Source: Chondrosia reniformis (taxonomy: Eukaryota > Porifera > Demospongiae > Chondrillida > Chondrillidae). Taken from it: DNA of 64,000 nucleotides. The DNA lies in NCBI GenBank assembly GCA_947172415.1, contig OX359192.1, positions 5,644,501 through 5,708,500 on the forward strand. Direction: 5' to 3'. The stretch's first letter is position 1; every line of letters begins with the position of its first letter. The notes under the pieces are model-generated. The model saw only the letters and a program-made list of their open reading frames with translations, made no database searches and was not told the origin of the DNA. Below, in pieces: positions 11,542-23,704 of this stretch. The position numbers were made by a program, and so were the translations under genes.

Positions 11542-14500
11542 TCATATCGTTTCCTTTCTAAGGTGTTTGTTGATAATGTCCTTGACTTTTGTTGTCATAT
11601 CAAGTATGGACTGCCGGCCATCCAGAAATTCTACACCAGTGAAATATGAAATAGGAATCTATATTATACAGCATACTTTAATATATCATTGCACACATGC
11701 CAGAAGTAAAAATGAATTAATAAATTCATTAAAATATTGTAATAACTGAAGGTCTTCTGTATACATAGGTCAGCGAGTTTTAGTTCAGTGAGGCAGTTCC
11801 TCAGATGTCCCTTTGAAGGTGCTGATGTAACTAACTGTAAACTAAACAATCAGTTTGTAAATCTTATCAAGATTAAATTATCAAATTAGCCTAGATTATC
11901 ACATTTTAGATATCACTTAATCAGAGGTATGCCATACTGGTTGACCACCTCACCTGTCTAGGGGAGCCACTGGCACAATTCATGCATCGCACAACTAGCC
12001 ACAAGTCAAAAAACACTATTACAATTAATCTGGCCTGCTAGACCCCTCCCTACAGCCCTAGGCACCAGTAAGGACAGTCTATTATAGTTGGCTAGTTGTT
12101 AAATGGGATAAGAACATGTATATACATCAGGCTATGGAAAGAATATATATATCCTTATTAATTTGTGAAGAGACAAAAGGATATCTGACTTTCCTAATAT
12201 ACTTTTTGTATCCACCCTAGACAATCCTACCTCTTGTTATTGGGAAAATATACGGAAATGAGGAACAAAAGAGGATATTGAAATACACAGTAATTTGTCA
12301 CAGTTTCATTATCCTTCATTATATGCTTGTGATCGCATACCACATTTATTTATATATACATACATCATTAGGTTAACCACCATGTATACATCAGGGTAAT
12401 CTTGTATTTTTCTGACTACAAAAATGTGAATTCTGTGTGTTTTCAAAATATGAATCGTTATTATACTTACCAATATCCAGTTTACCACTGTCAAAATCCA
12501 TTTTTAATGCTTTGCAATCTGCTTCATGGGTTGGCCATAAAATTTGGGCAAAATAACCTGGTATATCAGGGTATGGGTATGTTTTCTGACTACAAAATGT
12601 GGAAGGGAAGGAGATTGAGAGAATATGACAGGTTTCATAATGAACACAAGTAATAACCTTCGAGTTCTATCAGAAGTATACTCCTTTGAGACAAGTTGGA
12701 AGGGTAAAATGCAAAAGTTTAACTTAAAAATTTACATTTTTGGGTTCATAGTACAAAGTACAAAGGCTGTGATCTCTATATTCAATAAAAATTCTGACTT
12801 CATGTTAATCTATTAAAGGTATTCCATTAGTTTGCAACACACATATCCCCTTTGGCAAGAACCAATAATATTTAACAAACAGAAGACTGTCAAGGTAGGG
12901 CATACATACATACATTGCATATTTACATACATACATGAATAATGTAATACACTATTTTGCAACATGCTACATCTATTTTAGAGTAAAAGGCCTAGGGGAA
13001 CTAAACATAGTGAGAGCTTGGGATGAGGATACAATAATCTTCTCCTTAATTCTTCTTCTTCTTCTCCAATAGCTGTTTCTAGTAATTCTTCTTGATCTGT
13101 AGTGAGCCCTTGGCTCATACGTACACATGTTCATATGCACAGAATACCCAGTAGGTATGCATATGGGAGCATGTTTGAAATTGCTGTACTATGAAATCAA
13201 TCAACATATTGTACAGCTGCTCCCTTTGTATTTAGCACTTCTAATTGCTCCATTAACAAGTTCTTTTGTTCGTAGCCTTGTTTATGGCACAGGTGTACTG
13301 TATCCTACAAGTGCAGAATGTTCCCATACCTTCTTCTTAGAAATGACATATCATGTTCTATTTCAATGAAAACCCTGATGTGTATTCTCTGTTTGAAAGT
13401 CCTACATAATGAGATAGGCATCTGATAAATGATGTGTTAACAATTTCCTCCATACTGGTCAGTATGCTGACAGAGAGACAATGTGATGCAACTTAGAAAG
13501 TAATATGGTCATGTGAATTACCAGCTGATGCAAGTATGAAGGGACATCAACTATGGTCATGTGAATTACCAGCTGATGCAAGTATGAAGGGACATCAACT
13601 ATACTCCCTCATAGTTGGCTAATTACTTAGCTCAACTGTGATATCATACAGGTAACACCTTCTGGCATTTGATTGGTCAGAATTGAACAGCCATAAGCAC
13701 TCCCTTGTGGTAATGTGACAGAAATACCTTCCATATATAGCAATTAACACTTAAAGACTTCTGAAATATCTTACTCCAATTTGAGTATCATGGTTCCTTC
13801 AAGCACTACAATGTGTTTGGTCCCCACAGTCTTCTCAGATTGACAATGGCCACAGTGTAGATAGGGATACTGTTCTATCTCATTTAGACTCTTCTCAAAG
13901 CGGCCAATATCCAGTGCATCTGGACCTGCAATTAAACAACAAGTTATAACTGTTATACATACTGACTGAGCAGAGTGTAAAGACATTTCTGATTGTCATT
14001 TTTATCCAAATTCACCTTGTTAATTAGAGTCATAATGGATGAACCCAACAAAAGTAAGACAGTAATTTGAACTGCACACCTGAGAAGTGTTGTTTATTCA
14101 ATCTGGGCTGTATACTCAATACCCTAATCAATTGGCATTAACCTAATCACAGCATACTTAAAGAAAATAGGAAAAGCTCTTTCTGGGGTTGAATGAAATC
14201 AATCAGGAATGTAATACACCATGCACTAGCTATGATGCTAAAATACAAGTACATGCAACATGAAACATGAAACTGAAAATTGTTGCATTACAGTGACAAG
14301 CTAAAGTGAAATTGGATTTTTTTCCCATTTTAGCTTGACTTCATAGTTACTCAAAGATTCTAATACTTTGAACAATCCTTCATTGCTTTAAATAGATATT
14401 ACACTTTAAAATAAATCCCTTGTAATGGCATCAGCTAGTGAATATACAGAGAAAGGTATTCCTGTAAACAATCCTGAAATATAATCAAGCAAGTTGTTTA

Positions 14501-16105
14501 TTGTTTCTATCTGTTTACATTGTTAATCTTTTTTTCCAAAATATTTTAGAAATTTACTACCTACTAAGGTAAAATCCCATTTAGAGGAAATTTACACTAT
14601 CAGTACAAATTGCTCAGCAACAATGTCAAGATTTTTATAAACTGCCTGTACACATCTCCAGTATCTTCTGGCTGTATGAAGGTTGAAGTTTGTTTAGGAA
14701 CTAACCAACTATGAATCCCATTATATTAACTATTATTACCTACATAATATACCACAAATTTATTGTTATTATAGTCAATGACCACAAATATTCAATTCTC
14801 TGGCTGCATGCAACTTACTGTCCCAATTTGGTCCTAAAGTTGCCAATTTTGGCACTTGGCAGACATCCTATGATGATACCAACAAAAATGGAATGGTCAT
14901 ATCACAAAATTTATATCTTCACAAGAGATACAACAATCTCAGCCAACATGCACATGATCTAACTTCCTGTGTACATCTGACATGTTTGGATACAGTTGTA
15001 CATTCCAAACATCTTTATGCTGTAAATATCAGCGTGTCTGCCTAAGACTTTAGTACATTACTTGCAGTGAAAGCAAAGTGGAGCTACTACATGTCTCAAT
15101 CTGATGCATGCGTAAGATCAGCTCTTGAGAGATGACAAGTGAAGCTTAGCTATATGAAGACTGTTTATCTGAACCACTAAACTTCTAAACTCTTCTTATA
15201 TTCTCCAAATTATAATAAAAGTATTTTGGTACAACAGTGTTATTAGTCACTAAATAGTACATGTATAAATGTATAATTAATGTAAAGATTATCCTAACAA
15301 TTTTCCAAGCTTACTATACAAAAGGGTTCAGATAAGCGAGGTCCTTTAGTAAAATGGTATGCAGGATGAAGACATATAGGAGGTGAACACTAAGATCATA
15401 CCTTGTAGAAATCATCTTGATGAAGAACAATTACATGGTGTAAACATTTCTGAAGTTCACAAGCCAAAGAGGTCTTGCCACTACAGCTAGCCCTATGAAA
15501 AAGCATGTAGATTTCTAATAAGAAATACCATTTGAACAACCCTCAACCTTTTCGTCGCATGTTTCACATTTTTACATGCCTTTCACAGAGCTAAATCACT
15601 TAGCTCAGTCATGCATCCACATTGCAATATAATGGATTTTAAAGGAGGTCACAGACTAGCTGAGATTATGATGGATGCCTTTCTAGCTGATATCCTGTTG
15701 TGAAGTGGCACTACTTTGGTTTATGTCAGCAGGCCTAAGTCCGGAGGTCAGAACCTTAGTTAAGCAGTTAATTAAAGGGGTCAGCTGATCTGTCACTCTT
15801 GAAGTTCTTCTTTTGTGCTTCCACCTTGACTACTTTGGACCCACCACCAAAACAACACATTAACAATAGACACTCCATTATATAGCCTATAGATGTTATA
15901 TAGGCCATACATGTGGTATATACATATAGTGTCCATTATTCCATGTGACAAATAAAATGGCTTACCCTGTAATTCCTACAACAATAACATTGCTACATCC
16001 ATCCTGCTGCATACTAGCCAGGTGATTTTGTGCGTATGCATAAGGATTTTTATCCACACCACCAACAGTTAGCTTGACTGACGGGAAGGCAGCGGTAGAT
16101 AACAT
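11542..16105 (-). CDS. Nicotinamide riboside kinase-like P-loop kinase
   Basis: The first exon, about 16105-15966, ends in VVGITG. The next (about 15485-15415) completes the P-loop as GITGCSGKT and has the HQDDFYK motif typical of NMRK1/2. An exon about 13926-13776 has PDALD and the VLEGTMIL strand. 13388-13330 ends in an FLRRR lid-like motif. About 12585-12476 contains PDIPGYF and ILWP, matching the NMRK PDSPGYFDGHVWP block. The last exon, about 11630-11542, has FLDGRQS and the stop. Family knowledge: NMRKs phosphorylate nicotinamide riboside to NMN in NAD+ salvage, in the cytosol. At least one short exon on each side of 13.4-15.4 kb is unassigned. The frame is open for about 31 residues upstream of the ATG seen in the MQQDG region, so the ATG at 16105 is preferred. 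Introns are longer than elsewhere in the window. Confidence 0.72.
12955..13125 (+). repeat. Dispersed ~220-bp repeat, copy 2 (internally shortened)
   Basis: Begins ACATGCTACATCTATTTTAG, continues through the GGCCTAGGGGAACTAAAC and GTGAGAGCTTGGGATGAGGA blocks and ends at CCTTGGCTCAT. The middle is shortened compared with full copies. It lies in an intron of the NMRK-like gene. Confidence 0.8.
13504..13599. repeat. 48-bp perfect tandem duplication
   Basis: The 48-bp unit starting TATGGTCATGTGAATTACCA occurs twice head to tail, apparently without differences. It is intronic in the NMRK-like gene. Confidence 0.9.
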
Positions 16106-16262
16106 AACACAACTTGGGTTCACTTCCGTTACAAGGTATGACGTAATGTCGGCTATAAAATGATTTCTATCTACTGGCTCAGTTAGTATTGCAGCAGCTA
16201 TATGCTATTTATGCGTAAAGCAAGGAATCAGTCTAAAGGAAGATACTTGTAGTGAAGACATA
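16106..16262. promoter_or_regulatory. Divergent promoter between NMRK-like gene and LARP6
   Basis: Start codons of opposite genes lie about 160 bp apart. A TGACGTAA CRE-like half palindrome sits near 16138. Bidirectional use is inferred from geometry. Confidence 0.5.
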
Positions 16263-17357
16263 ATGGCTTTGGTGGTACAGAACAGTTTATATCCAAACGC
16301 ATACCCATGTCTAGATCTCACGACGCAAGCGGTAACTATCGGCGTTCTGCAAGCAGGGGTTACAGTGGAGAGCGATTCAGACGATGGATACGAGACGCCA
16401 CCGGAAGAATTGCACTGCGTAGCACCCAAGGACGAAGAGAGTGTACTTACAAAAGTTCAAAAGCAATTGGAGTTTTATTTCAGTGATGAGAACCTCCAGC
16501 GCGATGCTTTTATGGTCAAACACATCTCTCGCAATCGTGACGGATTTGTCAGTTTAAAGCTAGTTGCTTCTTTAAGGAAGGTAAAGGCAGCCTCAAAAGA
16601 CATTGAAATAATAAAGCAAGCAATCGAAAACTCTGAAATGTTGGTCCTCAATGCCGACCGCACGAAAGTTCGCCGGTTGGCACCTTTGCCCCGTGTCGAC
16701 TATTCCGTATGTACTCGGTCGGTGTATGTTGGAAATGTAACGGAAATCACAACTTCCGAACAGATCCAGTCAGAATTTGAGCAATTCGGGGAAATTTCTA
16801 GAGTGAGATTATTCCAGCCCAAGCGTGCTATCCCGTTGGAAATAAAGGCCTACTCCAAGTTTCATACAGGGATTGGACAATCGACCTTTGCCGTAGTGGA
16901 ATACAAAAATAGTAAGGCAGTTGATGAAGCAATCAGAAAAGGTCATACACTATTCAACGTGGAGCGGCTAGTTGGTGGTGGACCAACCAGTGGGTCAGAC
17001 AGTGCATCTTGGAGGAGACCCGTATCTCCTCCAAGAAACAAACCCAGTGATGGTGGAGAACACAGTAGCTCGTCTGAGAATGAATCTGCAACACCAAAAG
17101 TCAGAAAGAACCAGGTTGAAGCTCGTAATACCAGAAAACAGGTACAGAAGAAAAAGCAAACAAACGCAAGCTTTCTCAGTGTAAGTCACTCAGCGCGTGA
17201 CTCAGACTCGGGATGCTCTCATCATTTCAGTAGCAGTCCCAGCCCCAGCCCAGAGCCACTTCGCAGACTACGACTTTTGCAATCAATTGAACAATCAACA
17301 GTTACCATCATACGCCAACCACGAGGTCCAGATGGATCCAAAGGCTTCAAGTTTTGA
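16263..17357 (+). CDS. LARP6: La-related protein 6-like RNA-binding protein
   Basis: A single-exon frame of 364 residues. Residues about 60-150 form a La motif (KVQKQLEFYFSDENLQRDAF and FVSLKLVASLRKVKA). Residues about 155-235 form the linked RRM (SVYVGNV, FGEISRVRLF, FAVVEY). A low-complexity Ser/Lys-rich region follows, and the protein ends in IIRQPRGPDGSKGF, the SUZ-C/LSA motif that marks the LARP6 branch. Family knowledge: LARP6 uses the La module to bind structured mRNAs and controls their translation; in vertebrates the targets are collagen mRNAs. The start at 16263 gives a short acidic N-terminus, as in other LARP6 proteins. No intron is found. Confidence 0.9.
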   Translation: MALVVQNSLYPNAYPCLDLTTQAVTIGVLQAGVTVESDSDDGYETPPEELHCVAPKDEESVLTKVQKQLEFYFSDENLQRDAFMVKHISRNRDGFVSLKLVASLRKVKAASKDIEIIKQAIENSEMLVLNADRTKVRRLAPLPRVDYSVCTRSVYVGNVTEITTSEQIQSEFEQFGEISRVRLFQPKRAIPLEIKAYSKFHTGIGQSTFAVVEYKNSKAVDEAIRKGHTLFNVERLVGGGPTSGSDSASWRRPVSPPRNKPSDGGEHSSSSENESATPKVRKNQVEARNTRKQVQKKKQTNASFLSVSHSARDSDSGCSHHFSSSPSPSPEPLRRLRLLQSIEQSTVTIIRQPRGPDGSKGFKF

Positions 17358-17617
17358 AGTAGAGGATAAACTTTTAGACAACAGATTGTACATAATGATG
17401 TGTCAAAGCATTCCGTTGCATGCTGTATACTATGTGTATGATTTTTTAATTCAATTCATTTTGTTTGACATTGTCTGATAATGAAGATTTATAAACTAGA
17501 CTAATGATGTTAACAAACGTGACGACTAGACTGTGGACGAGTTTATGGCATTTTTTCATTAAACATGGGTCAGATTCAATCAACGAGTTACCAAAAAGAC
17601 ATAGTGACGATTTGAAG

Positions 17618-19547
17618 ATGGACGACGCTATAAAGGCTACCGTAATCGGTATGCTAAGATCATGTTCGCTTTTAGTAGGTTTGAGTATGCGAGTGATCAC
17701 CTTGTACTTCCTCTTTCATAGTCCATTCCGGTAGAGGGTTGGTGAGTAAGAGACATTCCACTTGCTTCGCTTCTGTAGTCTTTGGACTGGGAAAGGACCT
17801 TTATGCTACAGAAGTCATCGAATCGAATACCCCTTCGTGGAAACAGGAAGCTATATTGTAAGGGAAAATCTTTTTATCTTCAGTTTAATATTGAAGGTGC
17901 AAGACGGATGTGTTCACAAAACATGAATCCATATTATTTCTTACATGCTACATCTAATTTAAAGAAAAGGCCTATAGGGATTCAACCTAGTGAGAGCTTT
18001 AAATGCGGATATAAGAGTTTTCTCTTTCTACTTCTCTTCTTCTTCACTGGACCAGGCAACTGTTTTTGGGAATTTCATGTACTAGACTCTAGGAATCTTT
18101 GTCTCTTTCTTGATCCTTTGCAAGTTTGCTTTCTTTGTTGTTACTAAACATTTATTGTTTTCTTAGTACTGTAACCACATCAGAAAAAGAATCCTTCAAA
18201 TTTAAAGTAAAAGATAAAGATCATACTATAGGATCACTAAAAATTCCTGTGAATACAGCTAAAACAACAGCTCAGCTACAGTGGCATCCCTTGGAACCGC
18301 ACAAGAAAGGATCGGCAGCTCATGGTGAACTCCTCATAGAATATTGGCTTAATTCTCCCTTCAAATCTGAGCCAGCAACAGTCTTACGTACCCCATCCCC
18401 TGTATCTGATGAAGCAGTAGAAAGAAATAGACTAGGGAGCGGTTTAAAGGACTACTTCCGTAAGACAACTCCAATTATTGGTAGGAAAGCTAAAGATGAA
18501 GAGAAAAGGGAAAGTTTTGGAAGAGGCCATTTGCATAGTTCAGATTCCCAGCTGCACGTATCACCGTCAGCTGCCCATCAAGAAGGCAGTCAGACACCCA
18601 ATCCTTCCCATTTAACCACCCATAGGAATAGCTCACCTCAGGAACTGATACCCAAGGTTGAATCCTTTAGAAGCTCAGAGTATGGAGATGAGGATTTCTC
18701 TGGCTCCCAACGTACAAGTAAGAGTGAATCTGAAGTATATTTGCCAGAAGTTACAGGTGTGTCCCCTCGAGAATCTCCACTAGAGGGGGGGCACAAGATC
18801 ACATTAAGAGGGTCTTGCTTGGGTACATCACATGACGATGTCATGGCTGTCATATTGGTCGATGTTGATTGCACTGACTCCTTGGAATATATATCCTCAG
18901 GTAAATTCTTATTTGTTGTAATTAAATGCTCATTGATATATGCTATACCTCTATTTGTAGAAAAGCTAGCTGTTACAACTTTCCCTCGAACCAAACCAGC
19001 CAGTGGTCCAGTTATTGTTGAGACAAGAAGTGCTGGGAGGGGTGAATCTGCAGTAGAATTTTGTTTTGTTGAATCAAAAATAAGACGACACGAAAGAAAA
19101 GTTTCAGATACAGTATTTACCAGAAAATCGAAAGGCACGTATATACTCTATATATAAATTTAATATTTTCCCTCAAACTTCGCAGCGGGTCCCGTGGTGT
19201 AATGGCTAGCACTTTGGACTCTGAATCCAACAATCCGAGTTCGAATCTCGGCGGGACCTTTTTATCTTTTTTATCCTTTTTCCCCAATAGACGAACCAGA
19301 CACCATAAAGCAGCTACAGAGGCAATTAACAGGTTTATGGTTAAATGGCATCTATCCTTTCTTAATTTACTTTGTTCTTGGTTTCTCTAATTTTCTTGCA
19401 GAGTTGAAACTGGAAAATTCTTCATTAAAGGAGAGCCATGAATCGCTACAAGAGTACATCAGTAACCTGACCCTGTTGGTGCTTCAACACAACCCATCAC
19501 TTCTGAGCCATGACCTGTTGCATGGCAACCGCAATAGTGAAAAATGA
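17618..19547 (+). CDS. Rab11-FIP-like protein: C2 + Sec5-like TIG + Rab-binding coil
   Basis: Exons read are 17618-17648, 17722-17857, 18167-18900, 18961-19133, 19291-19332 and 19402-19547. The first three give a C2 domain (KATVIVHSGRGLVSK, VFGLGKDLYATEV, KVKDKDHTIGSL). A Ser-rich linker follows. Then comes a TIG/IPT domain (VTGVSPRESPLEGGHKITLR with SAGRGESAVEF) close to that at the N-terminus of exocyst Sec5/EXOC2. The end is a coiled coil with QEYISNLTLLVLQHNPSLL, matching the Rab11-FIP Rab-binding domain (EDYIDNLLVRVMEETPNIL in vertebrates). Class I FIPs link Rab11 to recycling-endosome membrane, and the Sec5 TIG binds Ral. I know of no class I FIP with a TIG domain. The intron after 19133 would use a GC donor and holds tRNA-Gln. 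An in-frame upstream ATG at 17504 is possible. Confidence 0.75.
17930..18125 (+). repeat. Dispersed ~220-bp repeat, copy 3
   Basis: Lies wholly inside intron 2 (17858-18166) of the Rab11-FIP-like gene. It shows the ACATGCTACATCTA, CCTATAGGGATTCAACCTAG, GTGAGAGCTTTAAATG, CTTCTTCACTGGACCAG and GGAATCTTTGTCTC blocks. Confidence 0.85.
19188..19259 (+). tRNA. trnQ-CTG: tRNA-Gln (CTG anticodon)
   Basis: A 72-nt cloverleaf: acceptor arms GGTCCCG and CGGGACC pair fully. The A box is TGGTGTAATGGCTAGCA-like and the B box is GAGTTCGAATCTC. The anticodon loop CTCTGAA gives CTG. A TTTTT Pol III terminator follows at 19259. It lies sense-oriented in an intron of the Rab11-FIP-like gene. Confidence 0.95.
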
Positions 19548-19686
19548 ACCACTGAACTAGTCCTTCCCCTTAGTATTTTAGTAGAAGTATTTTTGTCATC
19601 TCAATGACTCTAATTAAGGCTATTTTCGAAAGAGATTAATTTCACATTTGAAAAATTGAAGGTACAATATACTTAACAAAAAACAG

Positions 19687-20589
19687 TTAATCTCCACCAG
19701 TCATTGCAGCCCTCATTTTCTCTCTCTTTAATTTCTTCTTGGAAACTTTCTTTTTGGTTTCTTCCTCAGCTTTAGGAATGATTTCCTCACGTTCTGACAA
19801 AATCATTTCAATGTGACAGGGGGAGCTCATATATGCTGTTTTAAAAAAAAAAATTGTATTACTAATTAAAGTACATCCAATAAAGTTTCTTACGATTGAT
19901 TCTCCCATGAGCACGATATGTCCTCCTCCTCATCTTGGCTGCTCTGTTTACCATTATGTGCTCAATCACTAGTGCATCAGTGTTCAAATTCTACATAACA
20001 GTACCCAATGCATTCTTTAATTATGTAAAATTAGTTACATTTGCAATAGCTTTTGGCCCACCTTTACATCAGCGTTGCTTTCTGCGTTTTTAAGTAACTG
20101 CAGCAGGATTTCTGCACTCTTTTTAGGCCATCTACCTTGTGAACCCGCTGCGTTGTGATTCTTAGCCTAACATCAACGATCACACACCTAACAACCATAC
20201 ATTAACTGCGACGTTGAGTAGTACTAACTTGTGCCTTCCTGCCAACACCTCCGTTGTACCTTCTGAAGGGGACTATTTGCTTCTTTGCTATAACGTCTTT
20301 GAGATATCTATTTGCTTTCCTTATATTCATACCTTTGATGGCCTTAGCTGTTTCGAAGGTATTCTAATAGATGTACAAAGTTGCGTCAATGAAATTTAAA
20401 ATCCAAATACAAAAAATTAGATCTTCTGGTAACGCACCTTAAAGTGCACTCTTAAGCTATGGCCTCTTGTCTTACAAGCTAATGATACAAGAAACGTACA
20501 GTAATCATACTAAATATCTACTATATAATACACATTTAATGGGACTTACATTTGGTCGGATTTTCCGGATCTCTCGCGTACCTAACCAT
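19687..20589 (-). CDS. RPL17: 60S ribosomal protein L17 (uL22)
   Basis: Exon 1 (20589-20550) encodes [13 protein letters not shown]. The next exon, about 20479-20438, gives [14 protein letters not shown], and the next, about 20365-20230, gives [17 protein letters not shown]...[12 protein letters not shown]. Later exons give [15 protein letters not shown], the YRAHGRIN region and [17 protein letters not shown]. The last ends [13 protein letters not shown]. All blocks match uL22, a universal large-subunit protein lining the exit tunnel. The Lys-rich eukaryotic C-terminal extension is present. It converges with the Rab11-FIP-like gene and diverges from GOLPH3. Confidence 0.95.
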
Positions 20590-21050
20590 CTCTCTTGAAC
20601 TATAACAAAATAATGGTATTTTTCACTATATCGAATATTTCAACTTCTACTGAACACATTCTACAGGTACGCTTTAAGACGATTCTAAAAAACACATGGG
20701 TCTACCTTACCTCCTTTTGAGAAAACGCGTTTAATCTGCGTTACCTTAGTGTTTCGCGCAACATTGTTTTCGCATTCCCATGAAGGTTGCAGGTGAGTAT
20801 CGAGTAAGTGGAGGGAGTTGATATCGCTAATTTTGGTATAACTTTGCCTATGGGATGATTATTACATATTGTAGCTTTTATGTGCCTTTGAGGAAGATGA
20901 GGACGAGTATTGTACGATGACGTTATTTCTTAAAGTTTTATTATTTATCTCGCTCAGTTGTTAAAGTCTGAGGTTTCTTACTTCAACTAAATATTGTGTA
21001 TTATCTTTTTCTGGTACGATAGGACTCGATAAACTTAATTCATAACCGGC

Positions 21051-22616
<1,566 letters not shown>

Positions 22617-22775
22617 GACAAATTTTGACTTATGTATCTCTCTCAATTATCAGATGCTTATTCTTTTAATTATTACACATTCCTTAACTATTTAATTTGT
22701 TGTTGTTTTGCATATAGCCAGTCGGTGCATGTAGATATTGCGTAAGGTGAATAGTAGTCAAGGGACTACAGTGTG

Positions 22776-23561
22776 CTAGCTAACAAATCCAGCTGAATTG
22801 GGTCTTTTTATCTTCTTTACAATTGAAGGTGCTAGTTCTTTGTCACAGCACCATACACTACAATAGCCTGGAACTGATGGAGTCAATACTGCACAAAGGA
22901 CAAGAGGTATAAAAATATATATTATAGTTGTTTGTGAAGTATATACACCTCTCTCTTCTTGTTTCAAAATTTCTCCATCCAAATGAAGTGTTTCCACTTC
23001 AATCATGTAATCTTGTAGTTTTTGAGCTTTCCACTCCTCAAACGCCTTCTTTGCTTGCTGACTTTGAATGTCCTTTTCCTCTTGAAGGAATCTCTCTATT
23101 TCTACCATCACAGAGGAATGAGCTCTGACATGCTACTATATTTGACAATGCACAGTGAGACACAGTTCCCAACCTTTTTGCTTCCTTGCTTCTATCTGCT
23201 GTGGAACCCAAACATTCTTCTTCTTCTCTTCATACCAATGCTTGTAAGCTTCTCTACCTAACACCTCCTTTTGCTCTTTTCTCCTTTCTTTTATCATCTT
23301 AATTTGGAACTCCTCTTCCTCTTTGCACTGCAAAAAGAAACAATTTCACCACCGGTGGGACTCGAACCCACAACCCCCGGCTTAGGAGGCCGATGCCATA
23401 TCCATTAGGCTACGGTGGCTACTGAATTATAGCTTTGATGGAGTATGTAATTATACCTTCCGTTGTTTCTCCTTCTTCTCGAGCCATTCTTGGAAAGCCT
23501 CTTCTCTTTTTGCCTCTTCTCTGAGCTTCTGTGATTCTTCTTCTTTATTCCTGGTACTCAT
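22776..23561 (-). CDS. Coiled-coil protein, CCDC34/MAP9-like
   Basis: Exon 1 (23561-23457) starts MSTRNKEEESQKLREEAKR. Exon 2 is 23327-23173, exon 3 about 23128-22945 and the last about 22850-22776, ending KRPNSAGFVS. The protein is almost entirely charged helix, with a recurring aromatic pattern (EAFQEWLEKK, EAYKHWYEEKK, KAFEEWKAQK) that recalls the repeated EEW-K motifs of CCDC34 and MAP9-type microtubule or ciliary proteins. No enzyme motif is present. The family assignment is tentative. tRNA-Arg lies in intron 1 in the same orientation. The start codon is 143 bp from that of the PDZ scaffold gene on the other strand. Confidence 0.65.
23347..23419 (-). tRNA. trnR-CCT: tRNA-Arg (CCT anticodon)
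   Basis: A 73-nt cloverleaf on the minus strand: GCCACCG acceptor strand, A box TAGCCTAATGGATATGGCA, anticodon stem-loop CGGC-CTCCTAA-GCCG giving CCT, and B box GGGTTCGAGTCCC. The sequence is very close to known animal tRNA-Arg(CCT). It lies within intron 1 of the coiled-coil gene, sense orientation. Confidence 0.95.
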
Positions 23562-23704
23562 TTACGCGTTCATAGGCCACGCCTATTTTGTAGCCATATA
23601 TACGCGCAAGTAAGTATGCGCCTATTTGAGGCGTGTTGCCCACAACCTGAATATTGCAACCCCCAGCAACCAGTGGGGCGTTTGTGCAGTACGAAACAGC
23701 GAGA

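Noticed and set aside
17446-17700. Minus-strand 84-codon frame overlapping the start of the FIP-like gene
   Set aside because: It is antisense to the C2-encoding exon 1 and has no homology; the plus-strand exon chain is supported by domain continuity.
19202-19390. Plus-strand frame running through tRNA-Gln
   Set aside because: It reads through the tRNA gene and intron sequence; the exon at 19291-19332 uses a different frame.
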